The position numbers and the translations under genes were made by a program. Under the pieces are notes generated by a model. The model was not told the DNA's origin and did not search any database. It saw only the letters and a list, made by a program, of their open reading frames with translations. A DNA stretch of 64,000 nt. Origin: Pseudomonas sp. R28(2017). Its GTDB lineage: Bacteria > Pseudomonadota > Gammaproteobacteria > Pseudomonadales > Pseudomonadaceae. The stretch spans positions 310,001 through 374,000 of the forward strand of contig NZ_NEHW01000001.1 of the NCBI RefSeq assembly GCF_002112505.1, written 5' to 3'. Numbering within the stretch: the first letter of the stretch is position 1; every line of letters starts with the position of its first letter. Shown piece by piece: positions 42,723 to 51,372 of the stretch.

Positions 42723-42828
42723 GACATTCTCCAAAACAGAACAACTTGATCATCATTATTCAATTTTAATGAAAGTCAATCCGCCCTAACCTGCCATCCA
42801 TCGCATTGATTCGCGCAGGAGAGTCCTC

Positions 42829-43998
42829 ATGTCGCCGTTCGTACAACTGCTGGCCAGCGCCGTGGCGCTGATGATGGCCATGGGCATCGGCCGCTTCGCC
42901 CTCACCCCGCAACTGCCGCAACTGATCGCCGAAGGCCAGTTCGACCTGACTGCCGCCGGGCTGGTCGCGGCCGCCAACTACCTGGGTTACTTCCTCGGTG
43001 CCGTGGACGCCATGTACGCCCGCCGGCCTAACCAGGTAAAACTGCGCCTGCACGGTGGCCTGTGGCTGTGCGTGCTGCTGACGCTGGCCTCCTGGGCTGC
43101 GGACGGCTTCTGGAGCCACCTGCTGCTGCGCTTCGGTACCGGCGTGGCCAGTGCCTGGGTGCTGGTGATGATCACCAGCCTCAGCCAGCAGGTGGCCAAT
43201 GCCCATAGCCGTCAGCGCCTCGGGGCACTGGTGTTCGCCGGGCCTGGATTGGGCATTGCGCTGACCGGGTTGCTGGCATTGGTTGCACACCTGCTGGGGC
43301 TGGGTTCGGCGGCATTGTGGCTGGTCTATGCCGTTGCGGCGCTGGTCATGCTGCTGGCCGTAAGCCCCTGGCTGCCTCGCGCCCTGCAACCTGCCGTGCT
43401 GCCCGCCACCTCGCAGCCTGGCCCGACCCGCAGCGTCGGCATCGGCCGCCTGGGCCTGGTCTACGCCTTGTACGGCGTGGGTTACATCCTGCCGGCGACC
43501 TTCCTGTCGCAGATGGCCAACCAACAGTTTGGCGGCAACTGGATGGCCGACCTGTTCTGGCCAGCGTTTGGCCTGGCGGCAGCGCTGGGTGTGGTGCTGG
43601 TGAGCCTGCGCCGGGCCGGCCGCACTTCGGCCTGGCTGACGGTCACCCTGTGGTTGCAAGGGTTAGGGGTACTGGCCTGCCTGATGGGCGGTGGCGTTGG
43701 CCTGGCGCTGGGCGTGGTGCTGTGCGGCGGGCCCTTCCTGGCGTGCATGCAACTGGTGATGCAGCGCTCGCGGGAACTGGCACCGCATGCCACGCAGCGC
43801 AATGCCGGGCTGCTGACCGCGTGCTTTGCCCTCGGGCAGTTGAGCGGGCCGCTGCTGGCGGCGCTGAGCAACCATTACAGCGGGAGCCTGCAGCCGGCGC
43901 TGGTGCTGGCTGCGGCGGGATTTGGAGTGGCAGGCGTGCTGATTCTGACCAGCGTACGAAGCCGTCAGGGTTGCCAGGCGGCAACCCGAACAGCCTGA
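42829..43998 (+). CDS. YbfB/YjiJ-family MFS transporter
   Basis: A 389-residue major-facilitator protein with about 12 hydrophobic segments. It opens with the family signature MAMGIGRFALTPQLPQLIAEGQF and has AANYLGYFLGAVDAM in TM2. Substrate unknown. AGGAGAG precedes the ATG. Divergent from the LysR gene at 41829 and followed by a REP pair. Confidence 0.87.
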   Translation: MSPFVQLLASAVALMMAMGIGRFALTPQLPQLIAEGQFDLTAAGLVAAANYLGYFLGAVDAMYARRPNQVKLRLHGGLWLCVLLTLASWAADGFWSHLLLRFGTGVASAWVLVMITSLSQQVANAHSRQRLGALVFAGPGLGIALTGLLALVAHLLGLGSAALWLVYAVAALVMLLAVSPWLPRALQPAVLPATSQPGPTRSVGIGRLGLVYALYGVGYILPATFLSQMANQQFGGNWMADLFWPAFGLAAALGVVLVSLRRAGRTSAWLTVTLWLQGLGVLACLMGGGVGLALGVVLCGGPFLACMQLVMQRSRELAPHATQRNAGLLTACFALGQLSGPLLAALSNHYSGSLQPALVLAAAGFGVAGVLILTSVRSRQGCQAATRTA

Positions 43999-44015
43999 AA
44001 TTTAGAGGTTTTCAG

Positions 44016-44117
44016 TACCGGCCCTTTCGCGGGCAAGCCCGCTCCCACAGGGTCACCACAGTTCCAAGGTCTGTGCTGATCCTGTGGGAACGGGCTTGCC
44101 CGCGAAAGGGCCGGTAC
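44016..44117. repeat. Inverted REP pair
   Basis: Copies at 44016-44051 and 44080-44117 face each other between convergent MFS and EamA genes. The second has GGGAACGGGC in place of GGGAGCGGGC. Confidence 0.92.
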
Positions 44118-44126
44118 TGGCAAACT

Positions 44127-45053
44127 TCAACCGACAAACTTGCGCAATTGCTGCTTCACCCATGGCTCGGCACTCACCAGGATCACGCCCAGCAGCACCA
44201 TCACCGCCCCAACCACGAAATTCAGGCTCAACGGCTCACCCAACAGCACAACGCCAAAGGTCACCCCGAACAATGGCGTGATGAACGAAAACACCGCCAG
44301 GTTGGAAGCCAGGTACTTGCGCAGCAGCCAGAACCAGGTCAGGTAGCTGATGAACGACACCACGATCCCCTGGAACAGTACGCTGCTCACCGCCAGCGGC
44401 GTCAATGTCACATCGCCAATCTGCCCGCTGACCAGAGCGATCAGCAGCAAACCGGCAAAACCTACCGCCAACTGATAGAACAAGGTCAGGGTCGCCGGTG
44501 CCTCCGAAAGGCGCGAGCCACGTACCACCACCGTGGTCGCACCCCAGGCCAGCCCGGCAAGCACGCCAAAGGCATCGCCCAGCAGCATGCGCCCATCCAG
44601 CTCGGCGAACGACAGCCCCCCCGCAAATGCCATCGCAATCCCGGCAAAGGCCAGCAAGATACCCAGCCACTGCAACAAGCGCAGCCGCTCGCTGGGCAAC
44701 ATGAAGTGCAGCCCCAGCGCCGTGAACACTGGCGCGGTATAGAGGAACACCGACATGTGCGCCGCCGAGGTCAGCTTCAACCCCTCGGCGATGAACAGAA
44801 ACTCCAGCCCGAACAGGCCACCGGCCACGAGCCCAGCTCGCCAGGTGTTGCCCACCTGCTCCCAGCCACCGCGCCAGCAGATCATCAACCCTACCAGCAG
44901 CGCGGCAACGCAGTTACGCAAGGCTGCCTGCATCACCGGCGCGATATCCACTGCCGCCGTCTTGATCAGCACCTGCTGGCAGCCCCAGATCAGGCACAGG
45001 CCCAGCATCACCTGGAAGGCAAAGGCATCGGGGTTCTTGCGGGCCGCGCTCAT
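44127..45053 (-). CDS. EamA/DMT-family transporter
   Basis: A 308-residue EamA protein with two five-helix halves. First half: LCLIWGCQQVLIKTAAVDIAPVMQAALRN, with FIAEGLKLTSAAHMSVFLYTAPVFTALGLHFML. Second half: SFISYLTWFWLLRKYLASNLAVFSFITPLFGVTFGVVLLGEPL. Substrate unknown. Three other intact EamA/AEC-type carriers occur in the window, none closely alike. Confidence 0.88.
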   Translation of the reverse strand: MSAARKNPDAFAFQVMLGLCLIWGCQQVLIKTAAVDIAPVMQAALRNCVAALLVGLMICWRGGWEQVGNTWRAGLVAGGLFGLEFLFIAEGLKLTSAAHMSVFLYTAPVFTALGLHFMLPSERLRLLQWLGILLAFAGIAMAFAGGLSFAELDGRMLLGDAFGVLAGLAWGATTVVVRGSRLSEAPATLTLFYQLAVGFAGLLLIALVSGQIGDVTLTPLAVSSVLFQGIVVSFISYLTWFWLLRKYLASNLAVFSFITPLFGVTFGVVLLGEPLSLNFVVGAVMVLLGVILVSAEPWVKQQLRKFVG

Positions 45054-45159
45054 GGGCGGGCCTTTTGGGTGATCGAGGGCATCGGCAACGGCTCGGCAGT
45101 ATTCAAGGAGTACCGATTATCGGGTCTCCCGGCCTGCCCTTGCCAGCCTCAAAACGACC

Positions 45160-45555
45160 TCAAGCGATCTGTGCCTTGGCCGAGACCTGTTCGAAGGTGG
45201 TCTCGTCCAGCCCGTCCTCCTGTTCATCCAGCACCTGGCGCGGGTGCTCGAAGCCCGGAATGCTGCTGTCTATCAGGCTAAGCAAGCGCGAGCCGCGCTC
45301 GGTGAGCACGAAATTCTCGCCATTACCGCCATCTTCCTGCGGCCGGCTCTCGATGAAACCGCGCTCGAACAGCAGCTTTTCATATTCACAGGCACGGGTC
45401 TTGAGGTGGTCCAGGTCACCCACTTGCTGGCCTTTGGCAGCCAGTGCCGCAGCATGCTGCTCGGCATAGGGGCGTGGCGTGAAGCTGTGACCGGCGCCGT
45501 TCTGCACTTCGTGCAGCAAACGCTCGATCAGGTCCCAGTCGTAGGTGCTGCTCAT
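45160..45555 (-). CDS. DUF2513-like putative transcriptional regulator
   Basis: A 131-residue protein from ATG 45555 (MSSTYDWDLIERLLHEVQNGAG). It resembles DUF2513-type winged-helix proteins: LDHLKTRACEYEKLLFERGFIESR and FVLTERGSRLLSLI. The C-terminus is acidic (LDEQEDGLDETTFEQV). The open frame upstream to 45591 lacks family character. The DNA target is unknown. Confidence 0.75.
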   Translation of the reverse strand: MSSTYDWDLIERLLHEVQNGAGHSFTPRPYAEQHAAALAAKGQQVGDLDHLKTRACEYEKLLFERGFIESRPQEDGGNGENFVLTERGSRLLSLIDSSIPGFEHPRQVLDEQEDGLDETTFEQVSAKAQIA

Positions 45556-45752
45556 GGAGATGGCCTCCTGCTGTGGACGAAGGGGGTACACAAGTTGGGA
45601 CCTATCGGCAGGCAGGAGTGTTCCAAAAGTTATCTAGTCACGAACCTTGCCGATTTGGGCTGCGACAGAATCCGGAACTGGAAAGGCATGACGCAAGGTC
45701 GCTCACATCAGGTAACAGGAGGCAAAAGGTAGAAACTATTTGCTGTATCCCA

Positions 45753-45778
45753 CGAATGTATTTTATAAACTACATTCG
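45753..45778. promoter_or_regulatory. Palindromic operator overlapping the toxin-antitoxin promoter
   Basis: CGAATGTA and TACATTCG are perfect inverted arms separated by 10 bp. The spacer contains TATAAA (45764-45769), a -10 candidate 18 bp after TTGCTG (45740-45745). The layout fits autorepression. The predicted start site leaves only a few nucleotides before the toxin ATG. Confidence 0.65.
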
Positions 45779-45782
45779 CCCG

Positions 45783-46085
45783 ATGAAAAAATTCGAATCC
45801 AGCAGTTTCAGAAAATGGGTGGTCGGGCTTCGAGATGCCAATGCGAGGGTCAGGATCATCTCTCGCATCAACCGGCTTGTGGAAGGCATGCCAGGCGACG
45901 TCTCACCCGTTGGCCAAGGTATCAGTGAACTGAGGATTCACTATGGTCCGGGTTACCGGGTGTACTTTCACCAATCGGGCGATACGTGGGTGATTCTGCT
46001 TTGTGGTGGTGACAAGAGTAGCCAACCAAGAGACATCAGGGCTGCCCACCAGATTCTGCGTTCGTGGAGGATGCAAAATGACTGA
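45783..46085 (+). CDS. HigB/RelE-ParE-type toxin
   Basis: A 100-residue RelE/ParE-superfamily toxin of the putative addiction-module killer type (COG3657-like). Motifs: SSFRKWVVGLRDANARVRIISRINRLVEGMPGDVSPVGQGISELRIHYGPGYRVYF and ILLCGGDKSSQPRDIRAAHQI. Relatives cleave mRNA at ribosomes. ATG 45783 is chosen; an in-frame ATG at 45756 would place the operator inside the gene. The DNA is visibly less GC-rich than its neighbours, suggesting transfer. It overlaps the antitoxin gene by 8 nt. Confidence 0.88.
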   Translation: MKKFESSSFRKWVVGLRDANARVRIISRINRLVEGMPGDVSPVGQGISELRIHYGPGYRVYFHQSGDTWVILLCGGDKSSQPRDIRAAHQILRSWRMQND

Positions 46086-46371
46086 GAAATTCTTCGAGTT
46101 CGATCCAGCGGATTACCTCACCACACCTGAGGCAATAGCGCATTTCATGACAGATGCGCTGGAGACGGGCGATGCTGGCTACGTTGCGAAAGCCGTCGGC
46201 GTCGTGGCACGGGCCAAGGGAATGAGTGAGTTGGCAAAAGAGACTGGCCTTTCACGTGAACAGCTTTATCGCTCGTTCAGCGAGCATGGCAACCCAACTC
46301 TCAAATCCTTTCTGGCAGTAATGAAGGCACTGGGCATAGATATGGCGGCCAAACCTCACCTTGCCCATTGA
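46078..46371 (+). CDS. HigA-like antitoxin with helix-turn-helix
   Basis: A 97-residue antitoxin. It starts MTEKFFEFDPADYLTTPEAIAHFMTDALETGD and has a helix-turn-helix in GMSELAKETGLSREQLYRSFSEHGNPTLKSFLAVMKALG. It should bind the palindrome at 45753 and neutralise the toxin. The toxin-first order is typical of higBA. GGAGG lies 6 nt before ATG 46078, inside the toxin gene. Confidence 0.88.
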   Translation: MTEKFFEFDPADYLTTPEAIAHFMTDALETGDAGYVAKAVGVVARAKGMSELAKETGLSREQLYRSFSEHGNPTLKSFLAVMKALGIDMAAKPHLAH

Positions 46372-46374
46372 GCA

Positions 46375-47178
46375 TCAGCTATTTTTCACCAGGTAATTGA
46401 TAAACAACCGAAACAACTCCGCATTCCCGGCAATCCCCAACCGCTGCCAGATATTGTGCCTGTGCACCTTCACCGTCCCCTCCGAGATCCCCAGTTCGCG
46501 GGAGATCGACTGGCTGCTGTGCCCCTGCAGGATCAGCTTGGCCACATGCCGCTGGGTTTCGGTCAGCTGGCCCTGGAGGATGTCAACGAAGGCATCTTCC
46601 AGCTGGCTGTCCGATTCCTGCGGGTCGGCCAGGTCGTCGGCATGGGCCAGGCGCAGGTGCTGGCTGAAAATGGCATCGATCACCGGCGTCAGTGCCGCCA
46701 GCCGCTGTGCTTCTTCAACCTCGAACGCGCCTTTGTCCAGGCCGCGCATCAGCGAATAAACCAGCGCAGTACGTTGCCGCACCGGGACGATAAAGCCGAT
46801 TTCCTCGATCAGGCTGCCGTGGTGCGAAGACACGCAGGGGTGGATGTCGTGGGAGATGGAAAAGCCCGAAGCGAAAAAACTGTCCGGGGCCAGTTCGCTC
46901 ATGCGCCACAGGCCGGATGGGTGGTGGTTGGTGCAGGCGACATAGAACGGGTCAAGCAGGTAACCACCGCGCAGGTAGGCCTTGAGCGTACGCTCGGCCA
47001 CGCGCTGGTTGTAGCCGTCATGAACCAGCAGCGCTGGCTGGTTGAAACGAAACAGGTAGGCGCAGCTCATGTCGAAATCGACCACGCCCTTGAGCGCGGC
47101 GTCGAGGGCCGGGCCCAGGGTGTCGCTGCCGATGCTGCGGATGACCGCGCCCAGGCGGTCGGCGTTGTCGCTGTTCAT
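46375..47178 (-). CDS. LuxR-family transcriptional regulator
   Basis: A 267-residue regulator. The N-terminal ~190 residues form an unassigned sensor region (FDMSCAYLFRFNQPALLVHDGYN...GYLLDPFYVACTNHHPSGLWRMSEL). The C-terminal LuxR/GerE helix-turn-helix is LTETQRHVAKLILQGHSSQSISRELGISEGTVKVHRHNIWQRLGI. It lacks an obvious receiver or autoinducer signature. Last gene of the SDR-EutH-LuxR run; its stop is 3 nt from the antitoxin stop on the other strand. Confidence 0.87.
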   Translation of the reverse strand: MNSDNADRLGAVIRSIGSDTLGPALDAALKGVVDFDMSCAYLFRFNQPALLVHDGYNQRVAERTLKAYLRGGYLLDPFYVACTNHHPSGLWRMSELAPDSFFASGFSISHDIHPCVSSHHGSLIEEIGFIVPVRQRTALVYSLMRGLDKGAFEVEEAQRLAALTPVIDAIFSQHLRLAHADDLADPQESDSQLEDAFVDILQGQLTETQRHVAKLILQGHSSQSISRELGISEGTVKVHRHNIWQRLGIAGNAELFRLFINYLVKNS

Positions 47179-47212
47179 GGCGATGGCCTGTGCGGTGTGG
47201 AAAGAAAACGCG

Positions 47213-47246
47213 AATGCCGCCCGGCTGTAAAAGCCCGAGCGGCATT
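47213..47246 (-). other. Stem-loop between eutH-like and luxR-type genes
   Basis: AATGCCGC (47213-47220) pairs with GCGGCATT (47239-47246), with an inner GGCT/AGCC stem. It has no U-run. It may tune LuxR expression or mark the 3' end of the EutH transcript. Confidence 0.45.
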
Positions 47247-47264
47247 GAACGATGACGGGCCCTG

Positions 47265-48497
47265 TCAGTGCAACGCTGCGCTGGCAGGCAGCAGTTCGCG
47301 CTCCTCTTCCTGGCGGCCCAGCTCCAGCGCCTTGGGCACCGCCAGCCAGTAGGCCAGCGCCATGCCCAACAGGCCACCGGCGAGCTTGCCGACGATCAGC
47401 GGCCCGATCAGCGTCGGCTGGAAGTTGGCCGAGTAGGCCAGATGGTCACCGAAGGTAAAGGCCGCGCACACGGCGAAGGCGATCACCAGCACCTTGTCCT
47501 TCGGCGGCATGTCGGCCACCAGGCGAAACATCGCCAGGATATTGGCCGAAGCGGCGAGGATGCCGGCGGCGCCCACCGGCGACAGGCCCAGCTTCGAGGC
47601 CACCTTCTCGATCGGCCGCGACAGGAAACGCTTGATCAGGTAGACCATCGGGAATGCACCGCAGAGCATGATGCCCACATAACCGGCAATCTCCAGGGCA
47701 CGGAACTGGTCGGCCTTGTCGGCGATGATCGGCGCAAAGCCCCAACCGCCGAACAGCGAAGTGAACGCACCGGTGAAGTACTCGACGATCGAGGCCACCA
47801 GCACCAGGGTCACGGCTGCGTACATCAACTGCCCCAGCTTGAGGAACAGGCTGACCATCAGGTTGGGGAAGTAGCGCAGTGCCGCCGCCAGCGCCACGCA
47901 GAACAGGATCAGCGGCGACAGGTTGCGCAGCAGGGTCGGCAAGGTGAAGTGCAGCGCCTGGGTCGCGGCGCCTGCCGTGGCGATGTCCGGGCGCACACCC
48001 AGGCCCATGGCCTGCATGCCCATGGCGATGAACACGATGCTGATCGGGATGCTCAGCAGCCCGGCCATGATCCCTAAGGCCATGTACTTGTGGTCGGCCT
48101 TGTTGAGCATGGCCAGGCCCACCGGGATGACGAAGATCACCGTCGAACCGCACTGGAACCCGGTGATCAGGCCAAGGATCCAGCCTTCCGGGCTGTTCGA
48201 CAGCGCCTGGGCCAGTTGGTAGCCACCCAGGTCCGAAGCGATGAAGATCGGCCCGGCGATACCCGCATCGGCACCCATGGCTAGGAACAGCGGGCCGATG
48301 ACCTGGCTGATGAAGCTGGAGATGAATGGGATAGCGGCCATGATCCCTGCCACTGGGATGAAGATCGGACCGATGCTGTGCAAGCCGGCGGTGAATTCTT
48401 TGGCCAGCTCGGATTCTGCATTGACGATCGATGCGATTGCGCCGATCACGGCGCACACCATGATCACGTAGATGACGTAAGTGCCTATGTTTTCCAT
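47265..48497 (-). CDS. EutH-family ethanolamine transporter-like protein
   Basis: A 410-residue inner-membrane protein of the EutH family. Visible similarities: PFISSFISQVIGPLFLAMGADAGIAGPIFIASDLGGYQLAQALS, TGFQCGSTVIFVIPVGLAMLNKADHKYMALGIMAGLLSIPIS and FTFGDHLAYSANFQPTLIGPLIVGKLAGG. About ten hydrophobic segments. EutH carries ethanolamine, but no eutBC or microcompartment genes are near, so another amino alcohol or related substrate is possible. It sits between an SDR gene (99-nt gap) and a LuxR gene (86-nt gap). Confidence 0.82.
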   Translation of the reverse strand: MENIGTYVIYVIMVCAVIGAIASIVNAESELAKEFTAGLHSIGPIFIPVAGIMAAIPFISSFISQVIGPLFLAMGADAGIAGPIFIASDLGGYQLAQALSNSPEGWILGLITGFQCGSTVIFVIPVGLAMLNKADHKYMALGIMAGLLSIPISIVFIAMGMQAMGLGVRPDIATAGAATQALHFTLPTLLRNLSPLILFCVALAAALRYFPNLMVSLFLKLGQLMYAAVTLVLVASIVEYFTGAFTSLFGGWGFAPIIADKADQFRALEIAGYVGIMLCGAFPMVYLIKRFLSRPIEKVASKLGLSPVGAAGILAASANILAMFRLVADMPPKDKVLVIAFAVCAAFTFGDHLAYSANFQPTLIGPLIVGKLAGGLLGMALAYWLAVPKALELGRQEEERELLPASAALH

Positions 48498-48595
48498 CTG
48501 CTGCCTCTGTCTTGTTGGAATTGGCTTGGGGGCAGAATTGAAGGGTGCTGCTTATCGTTGTTGTTGAGGGCCGACAGCGGGCTGCCGGCCAGGTA

Positions 48596-49360
48596 TCACA
48601 TGGCGGTGTAGGCGTTATCGACGAACAGGTGCGAGCCACTGACGAAGCTCGACTCGTCGCTGGCCAGGAACAGCGCGGCATTGGCCACCTCGGCCGGGTC
48701 GCACAGGCGCCCCTGCATGGTCTTGATCGCCTCGTCGGAAGCATCCACGCCATAACCGCGCAGCAGGTCGAGCTCGCGACGCCCATGGGCGGTGCCGATG
48801 AAGCCTGGGCAAATGGCGTTGCTGCGGATGTTCTGGTCGCGGTATTCCACGGCCAGGGCGCGGGCGAACATGTGGCAGGCGCCCTTGGTGGTGCAATACA
48901 GCACCTCCATCGGCGTGCCGACCACGGCGGAAATCGACGACGTGCAGATCACACTGCCACCGCCTGCGGCGAGCATGCCCGGCAGTACCGCCTTGGTGAC
49001 CAGGAACATGCTCTTGACGTTGACGTTCATCAGCCGGTCCCAGTCGGCTTCGCTGGTTTCCAGGAACGGGCCGGCGGCGATGATGCCGGCGTGGTTCATC
49101 AGCACGGTGATCGGCCCGAAATGCGCCTGGCCCTGGGCCACGGCACGGTGCACCTGATCGGCCTGGGACACATCGGCGGCGACGAACAGCGCCTGGCCGC
49201 CACCCTCATTGATGCGCGCAGCCACGGCCTCGCCCTGGCTGGTCGGCAAGTCGAGGATCACCACCTTGGCGCCCTCGGCGGCGAACAGCTCCGATGCCGC
49301 CAGGCCACAACCGCCCGCGCCGCCGGTAATCAGTGCCACCTTGCCCTTCAATCGATCCAT
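48596..49360 (-). CDS. Short-chain dehydrogenase/reductase
   Basis: A classical SDR of 254 residues from ATG 49360 (MDRLKGKVALITGGAGGCG), with GAGGAA 7 nt ahead. NAD(P) motif TGGAGGCG (~12-19), NHAG (~88), catalytic Ser in CTSSISAV, and YxxxK as YCTTKGA. DLPTSQGE after the second strand has an Asp, favouring NAD(H). It likely oxidises an alcohol; beside the EutH-like carrier, an amino or hydroxy alcohol is a reasonable guess. First gene of the leftward cluster. Confidence 0.88.
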   Translation of the reverse strand: MDRLKGKVALITGGAGGCGLAASELFAAEGAKVVILDLPTSQGEAVAARINEGGGQALFVAADVSQADQVHRAVAQGQAHFGPITVLMNHAGIIAAGPFLETSEADWDRLMNVNVKSMFLVTKAVLPGMLAAGGGSVICTSSISAVVGTPMEVLYCTTKGACHMFARALAVEYRDQNIRSNAICPGFIGTAHGRRELDLLRGYGVDASDEAIKTMQGRLCDPAEVANAALFLASDESSFVSGSHLFVDNAYTAM

Positions 49361-49516
49361 GGGTGTGTTCCTCGGTTGTCGTGTTTGTGGGTTCAAACTA
49401 GAGCCGAGGGGGATCGCGGTAAATATACCCAGGGGTATAGCCACCGGTCGTTGCCGCTGAACTTACCGCTTGCCAGGCGCCTCCACCGGGCATCACCACC
49501 GCCGGAGGTAGAAAGG

Positions 49517-49789
49517 ATGAAACCGCTGCTGCGCATCGCCTGTGCCACCGCCCTGTGCTGCGCCCTGCCCGCCTGGGCCTGCACGCCGGAAGAAGCGACA
49601 CAGAAACGTGAGGAGCTGGCCGGGCTGGTCAGTCAGCTGACCGAGCAGAACCCGCAGAAGGCCAAGGAGATCAATGATGAGCTCCAGGGGATGGAGCTGG
49701 GGACGGCGAGCAAGGACTTGCCCGACAAGTGTCAGTTGATCGACAAGCGGATCAAGGAATTGAAACAAGCGGAGAAAAAAGCTGAATAG
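49517..49789 (+). CDS. Small periplasmic protein of unknown function
   Basis: A 90-residue protein from ATG 49517, with GGAGGTAGAAAGG upstream. Signal peptide (MKPLLRIACATALCCALPAWA), then Cys22 and Cys near residue 75 (PDKCQLIDKRI), which could form a disulfide. The mature part is helical and charged (EEATQKREELAGLVSQLTEQNPQKAKEIND). It is divergent from the SDR gene, but has no other clue to function. Confidence 0.8.
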   Translation: MKPLLRIACATALCCALPAWACTPEEATQKREELAGLVSQLTEQNPQKAKEINDELQGMELGTASKDLPDKCQLIDKRIKELKQAEKKAE

Positions 49790-49798
49790 GTGTTGGCT

Positions 49799-49884
49799 TC
49801 TTCGCGGGCAAGCCCGCTCCCACAAATTCATCACAGACTCGAATCCTGTGCTGTCCCTGTGGGAGCGGCCTTGCCCGCGAAAAG
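49799..49884. repeat. Inverted REP pair
   Basis: Copies at 49799-49826 and 49855-49884 face each other between the convergent small gene and helicase gene. The second carries GGGAGCGGCCTTGCCCGC. Confidence 0.9.
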
Positions 49885-49904
49885 ACCAACCGCGCTGCTG
49901 AACG

Positions 49905-51227
49905 TTACTCAGCCGCCGGCTTGCGCTTCTTCAGCGGTGCCAGGCCGTCGGAACTGGCCAGCGGCGCATTAGGACGTGGCTTGCCGGTCGGCTTGCGCTT
50001 GGCAGCGGCCTTCTTCTCGCCAGTCTTCTTGTCGACCTTCTTCTTCTTGGCACCCACCGCCTTGCCCGAGGCCTTGACCTTCTTCGGCCCGCTGTAGGTG
50101 CCCTTCACTTCCTTGATCACCCGGCGCTCGAACTGCTGCTTGAGGTAGCGCTCGATGCTGGACATCAGATTCCAGTCATTGTGGGTGATCAGCGAGATCG
50201 CCAGGCCTTCACCACCGGCACGGCCGGTGCGGCCCACACGGTGCACGTACTCGTCGCCGCTGCGTGGCATGTCGAAGTTGATCACCAGGTCCAGGCCGTC
50301 GATGTCCAGGCCGCGGGCCGCCACGTCGGTGGCCACCAGCACCTTGGAGCTGCCCTGCTTGAAGCGCTCGATGGCCAGCTTGCGGTCCTTCTGGTCCTTC
50401 TCGCCATGCAGCACGAAGGCCTTCACGTCCTTGGCCACCAGGTGGCCGTAGATGCGGTCGGCCAGGGCGCGGGTGTTGGTGAAGATGATCGCCTTGTCGA
50501 AGGTCTCGTTAGCCAGCAGCCACTGCACGATCTGCTCTTTGTGCTGGTCGTGGTCGGCGGTGATGATCTGCTGGCGGGTGCCTTCGGCCAACTGCGAGAC
50601 ACTGTTGAGCATCAGGTGCTCAGGGTCTTTCAGGACCTTGCCGATGATGTCGCGCAGGGCCGCGCCGCCGGTGGTGGCGGAGAACAGCAGGGTCTGCTCG
50701 CGGTTCTCGCACTCCTTGCACAGGCGCTCCATGTCTTCGGCGAAGCCCATGTCGAGCATGCGGTCGGCTTCGTCGAGGATCATCACCTGCACGTGGGACA
50801 GGTCGAGGTTGCCGGCGTTGAGATGCTCGAGCAGGCGGCCCGGGGTGCCGATCAGCACGTCCGGCACCTTGCGCAGCATGGCGGCCTGTTCCTTGAAGTC
50901 TTCACCGCCGGTGACCAGGCCCGCCTTGATGTAGGTGAACTGCGAGAACAGCTGCACTTGCTTGAGGGTCTGCTGGGCCAGCTCGCGGGTCGGCAGCAGG
51001 ATCAACGAGCGGATCTCTACCCGCCCGCCTTTCAGGTCGACCAGGCGGTTGAGCAGCGGCAGGACGAACGCCGCGGTCTTGCCGCTGCCCGTCTGCGCGG
51101 TCACGCGCAGGTCACGCCCTTGCAGGGCCAGGGGGATGGCCGCGGCCTGCACCGGGGTTGGCTCGACAAATTTAAGCTCGGCCACGGCTTTAAGCAGGCG
51201 TTCGTGCAGGGCGAATTGGGAGAACAC
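49905..51227 (-). CDS. DEAD-box ATP-dependent RNA helicase
   Basis: A DEAD-box helicase of ~440 residues. Motifs: Q motif PTPVQAAAIPLALQG, I AQTGSGKTAAF, Ia PTRELAQQ, Ib TPGRLLEH, II LDEADRMLD, III FSATT, V ATDVAARGLDI and VI HRVGRTGRAG. A Lys-rich tail (KASGKAVGAKKKKVDKKTGEKK) may bind RNA. GTG 51227 (VFSQFALHERLLKAVAELKF) has GAGG 8 nt ahead and fits family N-termini; ATG 51266 would add 13 residues. Probably acts in ribosome assembly or RNA turnover. Confidence 0.9.
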   Translation of the reverse strand: MFSQFALHERLLKAVAELKFVEPTPVQAAAIPLALQGRDLRVTAQTGSGKTAAFVLPLLNRLVDLKGGRVEIRSLILLPTRELAQQTLKQVQLFSQFTYIKAGLVTGGEDFKEQAAMLRKVPDVLIGTPGRLLEHLNAGNLDLSHVQVMILDEADRMLDMGFAEDMERLCKECENREQTLLFSATTGGAALRDIIGKVLKDPEHLMLNSVSQLAEGTRQQIITADHDQHKEQIVQWLLANETFDKAIIFTNTRALADRIYGHLVAKDVKAFVLHGEKDQKDRKLAIERFKQGSSKVLVATDVAARGLDIDGLDLVINFDMPRSGDEYVHRVGRTGRAGGEGLAISLITHNDWNLMSSIERYLKQQFERRVIKEVKGTYSGPKKVKASGKAVGAKKKKVDKKTGEKKAAAKRKPTGKPRPNAPLASSDGLAPLKKRKPAAE

Positions 51228-51372
51228 GGAGGTAACCTCAGGCAAGTGCGGGAAATTCAGTTGCATAGGGTAACGTTTTCTGCCGCCTTAGCCGAATTTC
51301 TTTTAGCAACTTTCTCGCCATCCGCGCTCTAATGGCGCTTCGTTTCGCTGCAATAGACCGGTTTACAAGCTT

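Noticed and set aside
47265..48497. Complete ethanolamine-utilisation operon
   Set aside because: Only a EutH-like carrier is present. No EutBC, EutE, EutR or shell proteins were found in the window.
49494..49516. Longer start for the small periplasmic protein gene
   Set aside because: Upstream in-frame codons are antisense to the SDR gene. The ATG at 49517 has a clear ribosome site and a signal peptide.
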